A DNA stretch of 64,000 nucleotides. Source: Triatoma infestans (lineage: Eukaryota; Arthropoda; Insecta; Hemiptera; Reduviidae). Below are positions 57,968 to 64,000 of this stretch, in pieces (position 1 is the first letter of the stretch; each line of letters opens with the position of its first letter). The position numbers and the translations under genes are program-made. The stretch spans positions 62,001-126,000 of the forward strand of contig JAAEAF010000680.1 of the NCBI GenBank assembly GCA_011037195.1, read 5' to 3'. The notes under the pieces are model-generated. The model worked only from the letters and a program-made list of their open reading frames with translations. It was not told the DNA's origin and made no database searches.

Positions 57968-58268
57968 TATCTATGATTTTATCCGTCATAGCATGCTTCA
58001 TTGTTTTGGTACTGACCGTATTCGGATTTTTATCCATTGCCTGAGAATAAGGTTTACAATCAATTCGTGTAGAGAGATGACTTCAACTTAATGTTTATAT
58101 CACAAACCACTCAGGCTGATTCAACCAGGGTGGTTTGTGATATAAACAAATAGTTGAAGTCATCTCTCTATACGAATTGATTGCAAACCTTACTCTCTGA
58201 CAATGGATGAAAATCCAAAACTGGAACCAACAAAATGAAGCATGCTAGGGCGGATAAAATTATAGATG
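57968..58268. repeat. Long inverted repeat (foldback), arms about 140 bp
   Basis: The left arm 57968-58110 (ATCTATGATTTTATCC to GATATCACAAACCAC-type end) is the inverse of the right arm 58131-58268 (TGGTTTGTGATATAAACA to GGATAAAATTATAG), with a 20-bp loop. Mismatches are modest (such as TTTGGTACT/TGGAACCAA) and there are a few indels. The arm carries the dispersed family text TGACAATGGATGAAAATCC. Confidence 0.8.
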
Positions 58269-61200
58269 TCATCCGGCATTGCGAACCCAACCACGTATTC
58301 AAGATTACTAGTTGTGTTTACGATTGACAATTTATTCCTGTGAAGAGTTGAAATAAGCGTTTTTAAACTGGAAATGGAGAGAAGAGTATAAAAATAAGTA
58401 GGCAATAACTCTGAATAGTCTCAAATAAAAAAAGGTAAGTGCTCTCATAGATTAGTTCTGAATAAATTTCGTCTTCAGTGCGCCTTCGATAAATTTTAAG
58501 TGCAGATTTGGGAGACCAACCGGCAGCCTACCTGTCCACGATGAGCTACCTACGACCACCGATCTTGTTCAATTGTTTAGTAATTATGTTGCGAGTTCAT
58601 CCATACTCAAGATGTCGAACTTTATGCTTCAGTTTGGGGAGGGGGAGGAAGGGTGAATTGTTAAACATAATTTAACAATTTGATTAATATCAGTCAAACT
58701 AATCTTACTAAAAACGGTTTAATGTGGCCGGCCACTATAATGGGCAAAGTAAAACAAATTTTAACATTATTTTCATTAAAAATTAAAGGAGATATTTTTA
58801 AAATTTGTCAGAATCATTTTTAAGAATCTTGATCAGAATTAAATTTCTCTTCAGAAATGTCTTTCGTTCAATTATTTAATGCTTATTAAATATGTAGCCA
58901 GAATGTGGTAACTCCAAATCATGAAAGCCCTGAAACCATTTCGAGGAGATATCATAGAAAGTTGAAGTTGCGCTTGAAACAGACTCTTGAAGAGAATCTA
59001 AAGCAAATAAACTGAAGTTACTCGTTACAATTTGGTAAATGAAGCCAAAATACCGATATAAAAAAGTGAATTTATCAAAGTACATATTTTCAAACCCATG
59101 GCATGGAGAGGTGCAAAAAAGCCACATTTTAAACACAAAACTAATAACTATTATTTTTACTTATTTATATAGTAACTTATCAATAAAAGTAATATATATA
59201 GAAACTATCTTGAGAAGATCTCGAAGATCCTAAGAATTCCGTGTACCATAGTTTAGGAAACGCTGACCTTAGATTATTTTCACAATAACAAACAATTTTC
59301 TCAAAAATTAAAAATTTTCTCTAACATCATTCTTTTTTGTTTTGTTTTTGCTTTTTCATTTGGATGGTTGATAAAATTTATGGATCTAGTATTATGTTTG
59401 TTTGTTCGGTTTACATTGAAATAAAAATAACAGATATCCATCAGTCTTCAAATATATAAACATTATAACTAAAAGTTAAATAAAATAATAAAATTTACAG
59501 AATGATAAATTAAAAGTAAAAATTTTTCTAATTCAGAAGAAATTTAAAAGAAGAGGGAAAATAATAGAACAAAAAAAAATTCATGGGGCTTTAGGAAATC
59601 AAATACCATGAGATCACATTACAAAAATTATTTCTTCATTTTTCAAAAAATAAAATAAAAAATAATAAAAAGATAGAAGATAAATTAGAATTGAATACAA
59701 CAAATGACTCATATTTACCACGCATATTTTAGTAATGCCACATTCTTTCTTTAAATAATTAAAAAACAAAACAAAACAAAAAAAATTAAAATCCAACAAT
59801 GCATTGTTTTTACACACTATAAATATTTATCTTTATCTAAATTAAATAAAATGAAAAGCATTTTCTTCATTTACAAAAATTTCTTGGTACAGATTAATTT
59901 ACACTCAAACATACACTCTCATATAAAGAAATCATCTCACAAATCTCAAAATAAAGTACAGAAAAAAACATACACACCACATGCATTGTTGTTATGGCAA
60001 GAATCAAAAACGACTACAAAAATAATTAAATACAATAATAATGAAAAATACACACATTTATATATATATTATTAATAATATTGTCTATGTACAACAAACT
60101 AAAATACAAAATAAATAACTACAAAAAAAATCTAATAATTTCTAAAAAACATTCATTTTTTGTACTCAAAAAATTAAATGACTACAATAGAATGCTATTG
60201 CACTTTTTAATTATCCTTTAATTATTCAACGGTTCGACAATAAATATATTATTCCTTAACTGAGAAACATAAAAATCTATATAAAGAAAATAAATGTGTC
60301 CTAGTAGTGTTTTTTAAATGTTTTTTTTTTAAATTATAATTATGTGAAGACGTTTTAGAATGTGGTAATTATTTTAATTATGGACCCAGCCATAAATTTT
60401 AGGGGCTGTATGATGTTGAAGCTCTTACAATTGGAAAAAAAAGAAAGAAAAAAAAAAGACACTCTCTATCTTAATGAACTAGTTTATGTTAGTACTTAAG
60501 TTTTCTGATACCTAAAAACAGGTCACAATTAATGTATATTTCAATAAGCCCACAGATTAGCTTTCCAAACTGGAAGGCTAACGCATATTTATATATATGT
60601 CATTTATACATATATCAGGACATAAGAAACCATTATACAAGCACTGAGAAGAAGGAGTCACATTAAAGTACAAATGCTTCCATTTACATGCTTAAAACTT
60701 ACAAACATGTCTGATATCCGAGGTATACTCAGAACATTCCATCTACACTTTTATCAACATTCCATCTGCACTATTCTATCAAGTAATAAAGATTATATGT
60801 GTATAAAACTTTCTTTTTTTTTTAAGCTGACTATTATAATCATAGCACATTAAATGAATTAATGAAATATTGTTCCAATAACAATTCTAAGGAATATATG
60901 TAAGGAAACAATTGAAAGCATGTACTGAAGTGATATAGCAGAATTTCTTGGGGTAAAAATATGTTTTAAATAAAATCTAAATATTATAATATATTCAAAT
61001 AAACCGATGCATTATTTCTATATACTATAATTAAATCTATCTTAAACAACCAAAATTTAGTTAATTCTACATTGTCTAAATATTATATAAACAATCCATG
61101 AATGACTAAATCTTGATTGCCTGTTTTTTTATAATTATAGATTTATAATTGTTGTGTAATAATGCATAAGTTTGTATAAATATAAGAATTCTGGGCAAGA

Positions 61201-61354
61201 AATATAGAAATCTCTAAAGAGCAATATTAGCAATACCTGTGTGAAAAAATGAAAACAATTTAAACTATTTTGGAGAAAAGCCTAAATAAATGAACTTAAA
61301 TTATAGAAACTTTCCTTCATAAGCCCTAAATAAAAAGCTACAAAAACCAGAGGA

Positions 61355-61505
61355 TACGGGCGATGGATTTGAACAGAGATGCCTCGGACATGAGTCCAGA
61401 CAGAGCTGTCCTTAAATTTGTTTGCTGGTGATTGGGTCTGAATAGGGAACAGCACTGCTCGGAGACTGACTATGCCAAAGAAGGTTCCCGGTGCCAACGA
61501 CTAAA
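61355..61505 (+). repeat. Degraded SINE-like repeat
   Basis: TGCCTCGGACATGAGTCCAG, then GTCCTTAAATTTG, GGTGATTGGGTCTGAATAGG and GGTTCCCGGTGCCAACGACT. The order of segments parallels 61770-61940 and 54090-54240. Confidence 0.45.
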
Positions 61506-61769
61506 GATAATGATGATTCTAAGTAAAAAAAAAACAAAACTCAGAATTGTTAGATTTGGACTTTTGGAAAATGGAGAAAATAGTTTATTTGAGACTTTTC
61601 GGTTGGCTAATACAGAACATTTATGAGGTTTAAAACAAAAAATTCAATGCATTATATACAGCTGAGATTACCGAGAAGTGGAAAGAGCTTGCCAATTTTG
61701 TAAGTTTTGCTTGAGAAATGAAAAAGAAAGACAAATTCGTATGAAACAGATAAGTATATTAAAAATAAT

Positions 61770-61940
61770 AACAATACGCACAGAGGCCTCGAGATTTGAG
61801 TCGAGACAATCATGCCCTGAGATTTTCTCTTCCTAGTATATCTAAGCTCCATAGCTCATTATCTGGTGAGGGGCAGAACAATGTCTTGAGGGCGAAAGTG
61901 CTCTGAGAAAGCTTCGGGCACCAATGACACATACATACAA
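61770..61940 (+). repeat. Degraded SINE-like repeat
   Basis: GAGGCCTCGAGATTTGAGTC, then GCCCTGAGATTTTCTCTTCC, CTCATTATCTGGTGAGGGGC, AAGTGCTCTGAGAAAGC and GGGCACCAATGACAC. It is in the same family as 61355-61505. Confidence 0.45.
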
Positions 61941-61981
61941 AAAAAAAAGAAAATAAACAAATTAACTCTAACGCAAAGACT

Positions 61982-61982
61982 G

Positions 61983-62018
<36 letters not shown>

Positions 62019-62028
62019 TAATAATATG
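61982..62028. repeat. AAT microsatellite
   Basis: About 14 AAT/ATA units in a row, nearly perfect. Confidence 0.9.
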
Positions 62029-62392
62029 AGTGGATGAGAATTTACAGTTACAACACGGAGAAAAGATTATTATATCAAGAGTTGACAGATATATAGCGCA
62101 GAATTCCCCACAATCGTTCGACCTTTGTAAGTGGCTTAGATACCGTAAAGAAACTAGGACTCCCGACTGAGATTCTGCTCCGGGTACAAAAATCGGTCTT
62201 TCATGACAACTTTCATACTTGATAAGGGAAAGTATGAGAAATAATTGAGGTAGTTTATTTGAGTAATGCGCGGAAGGTTGCAGCGGCCCATTCGCCATTA
62301 TTCAAGGTTGTAATTCGCGGAGAACCATGATTTTTAAAGCTGAGAGAAGAAGCCAAGTTTAATGTTTTGATGATGGAAGGTGAAGTTGTTCG

Positions 62393-62530
62393 TGTCCCTG
62401 ACTGTTCTCACGTACCCCACTGGATATCCAACTAAACGAACAGCATCAATCGCCAGTGCAGCAAAAAATATTTTACTGGGCCATGCGTCGCGCAGAATGG
62501 CTAAATAGCCAAACTCATGGTGTAGGAAAG
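62393..62530. repeat. Dispersed repeat, copy 2 of the 1430-1556 family
   Basis: TCTCACGTACCCCACTGGAT, then CATCAATCGCCAGTGCAGC, TTACTGGGCCATGCGTCG, GAATGGCTAAATAGCC and an A-rich end. Direct orientation relative to copy 1. Confidence 0.65.
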
Positions 62531-64000
62531 AAAAAAAAAACAAGGAAGTTTTGATGATGTTAGGCTAAATTCTATCTTTCAATGTCATAAATAAAATAAA
62601 AGCACAGGTTTTGCAAAAATCATTAAAAATTTGTTTTCTTAAAATTCAAATTTCTTTAGTGAGAAATTAAAAATTTTCTCCCTAGTTCAAATACTCAGAG
62701 GAATACATCCTAGGGTTTCTTGTTGGTTTGTTGAAAGAAAACAAAACTGGAGCTATGTTTACAGCGTTTCTTTTTTTGTTTTTTAGGTATATAAGATATA
62801 TTTAAAAACTGTTTAAATACCCTAAATTAAAAGTGAAAAAAATCCTGCATATATAGCGATAGAATTAGTTTTTTGTTCTTACTCTTTTTGATATATGTAA
62901 AATATGGTTATAATAACTTTGTTTTTGGTATAAAAACTTAAATACTAACAGTTTAAAAGAAAAAAAACCTAATTTTCAACAATTATTTCAAAAAATACAA
63001 ATAAAAGTGGAAGATCACTTTAATACGATTAATTATAATAAAGCTTCAACAAAAGACAACGAATTATTTCCAAACTTGCTGTTTGTATAGAGTGTTCCAT
63101 TTCTTCTCTTTTTTTTATACCAAGATAATTTTTTTTAATGTTTTAAAGCAAATCACATTGAGCAACTCTACGCAGCAAAATTAGTCATTTACAATCTAGT
63201 ACGAATTCGATGTACGGGTTTTTTTTTTTTATGCCACATACCAAGTGTTCAAATAATAATAATTACAATAAAAAATTATAATAAAATTAAAATAAAGTTT
63301 TTAGACTTTTTTTTTAGAAATGTAAATATTTACATATATATTAAATCTCTACAAAGTGACATTTTTTTTTTGTTTTAATTTTTTTTTTCTACAAATATTT
63401 TTTCGTAAATTCGTAACCGGATTATATATATATGTATATATTTTCTTTTATGTATTTATAATTATATATATAAATTTATGTTTCATATATATTTCTTTTT
63501 TTTTTTTTTAAGGGGTTAACACTTTTTACACACAGCATGTCCAGAACTTACCCCTGGGATTTTTTCTTTTTAATTAAAAATTAAACCATAAATTTTATTT
63601 CATTTTGTCTGCATCCTTAAAAATTTATAATAGTCAATTACTTTCACGCACACTTTCTATTTTTTTCCAATTCCAAGTCTCAGGAAAAAGTTTTCATTTT
63701 TTAATCGTGTAAGTATCATGTAAAGCGTTAGAATTTCTTTTCTTACATTACATTAGATAAAATTTTTTTATTGATCACTAAGTTTGTTTTTTTTTAATTT
63801 TTATTTTTAAAAATTGCTTTTCTTTTGACTTTTTTTTTTTTCTTTTTAAACAATAATGTGCACTCATATATATATATAATGTTTTGACTTACCATAAAAC
63901 GTAGATTAACTTTTACGCTACTTATTTTTTGTAATTTTTTATTACGCAAAGGCCCTTCACTTGTAGTGTCCCTATAAAATTATTTGGGCACTCATTAACT

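Larger units (their letters stand above)
58269..64000. other. Right-end AT-rich interval
   Basis: 5.7 kb dominated by A and T homopolymers and TATATA runs, especially after 59300. It holds two SINE-like copies (61355-61505 and 61770-61940), an AAT microsatellite (61982-62028) and the second copy of the 1430-1556 repeat (62393-62530). A long 3' UTR of a gene beyond the window is possible but cannot be supported. Confidence 0.55.

Noticed and set aside
58876..59136. 86-codon minus-strand frame as a gene
   Set aside because: Some stretches look protein-like, but no motif, splice context or start supports a gene; left as possible decayed repeat.
61810..62298. A 162-codon minus-strand frame
   Set aside because: It runs across an AAT microsatellite and a SINE copy, giving a poly-Leu stretch; no protein-family signal.
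1..64000. CRISPR arrays, bacterial operons or defence systems
   Set aside because: The window is eukaryotic: split genes, SINEs, LINEs and LTR elements throughout. No regular repeat-spacer arrays were seen.

Overview
The window is nuclear DNA of an arthropod, most likely an insect. It is strongly AT-rich, its genes carry many small exons with GT/AG introns, and the long introns and intergenic DNA are full of transposons. The species cannot be told from the sequence. No bacterial operon, CRISPR array, rRNA or functional tRNA gene was seen.

Two host genes are present. (1) On the minus strand, 5550 down to the left edge, lies the 5' two-fifths or so of a DENND4/Crag-type Rab guanine-nucleotide exchange factor. 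Twelve exons encode about 636 residues, covering the MABP domain and most of the tripartite DENN module; the rest lies off the window. (2) On the plus strand, 16128-43685, lies a Bap170/ARID2 orthologue, a subunit of the PBAP (PBAF) SWI/SNF chromatin remodeller. Eighteen exons encode about 1256 residues, with the RFX-type winged helix, a Pro/Gln/Ser-rich middle, a pair of C2H2-like zinc fingers and the conserved C-terminus. All exon phases agree in both models. The Bap170 exons that should carry the N-terminal ARID domain were not found.

Mobile DNA, left to right: a paired dispersed repeat (about 1.43 and 62.4 kb); mariner-like relics at about 20.3 and 42 kb; a LINE 3' fragment at 24.3-25.0 kb; and a nest of elements in the Bap170 intron 26600-37523. 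In that nest a minus-strand Ty3/gypsy-type element has one terminal repeat split by a nearly complete Jockey-type LINE and its gag zinc-knuckle region split by a 1080-bp PIF/Harbinger element with a 3-bp target duplication. Downstream of Bap170, a BEL/Pao element (46590-53748) has 5-bp target duplications, two 178-179-bp LTRs and a primer-binding site. It is itself interrupted by a 1433-bp element that looks like a solo LTR with its own 5-bp duplication. At least seven tRNA-derived SINE copies are present, one with a clean 15-bp target duplication. A hairpin with arms of about 140 bp lies at 57968-58268. The last 5 kb is very AT-rich low-complexity DNA without a recognisable gene.

I saw no evidence of a new multi-gene system. 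The noteworthy material is the precise nesting of transposons, the short-LTR leaderless gypsy-type element, the long hairpin, two unassigned coding-looking minus-strand segments, and the missing ARID exons. All coordinates were read by eye, and repeat edges are approximate unless a target duplication fixes them.
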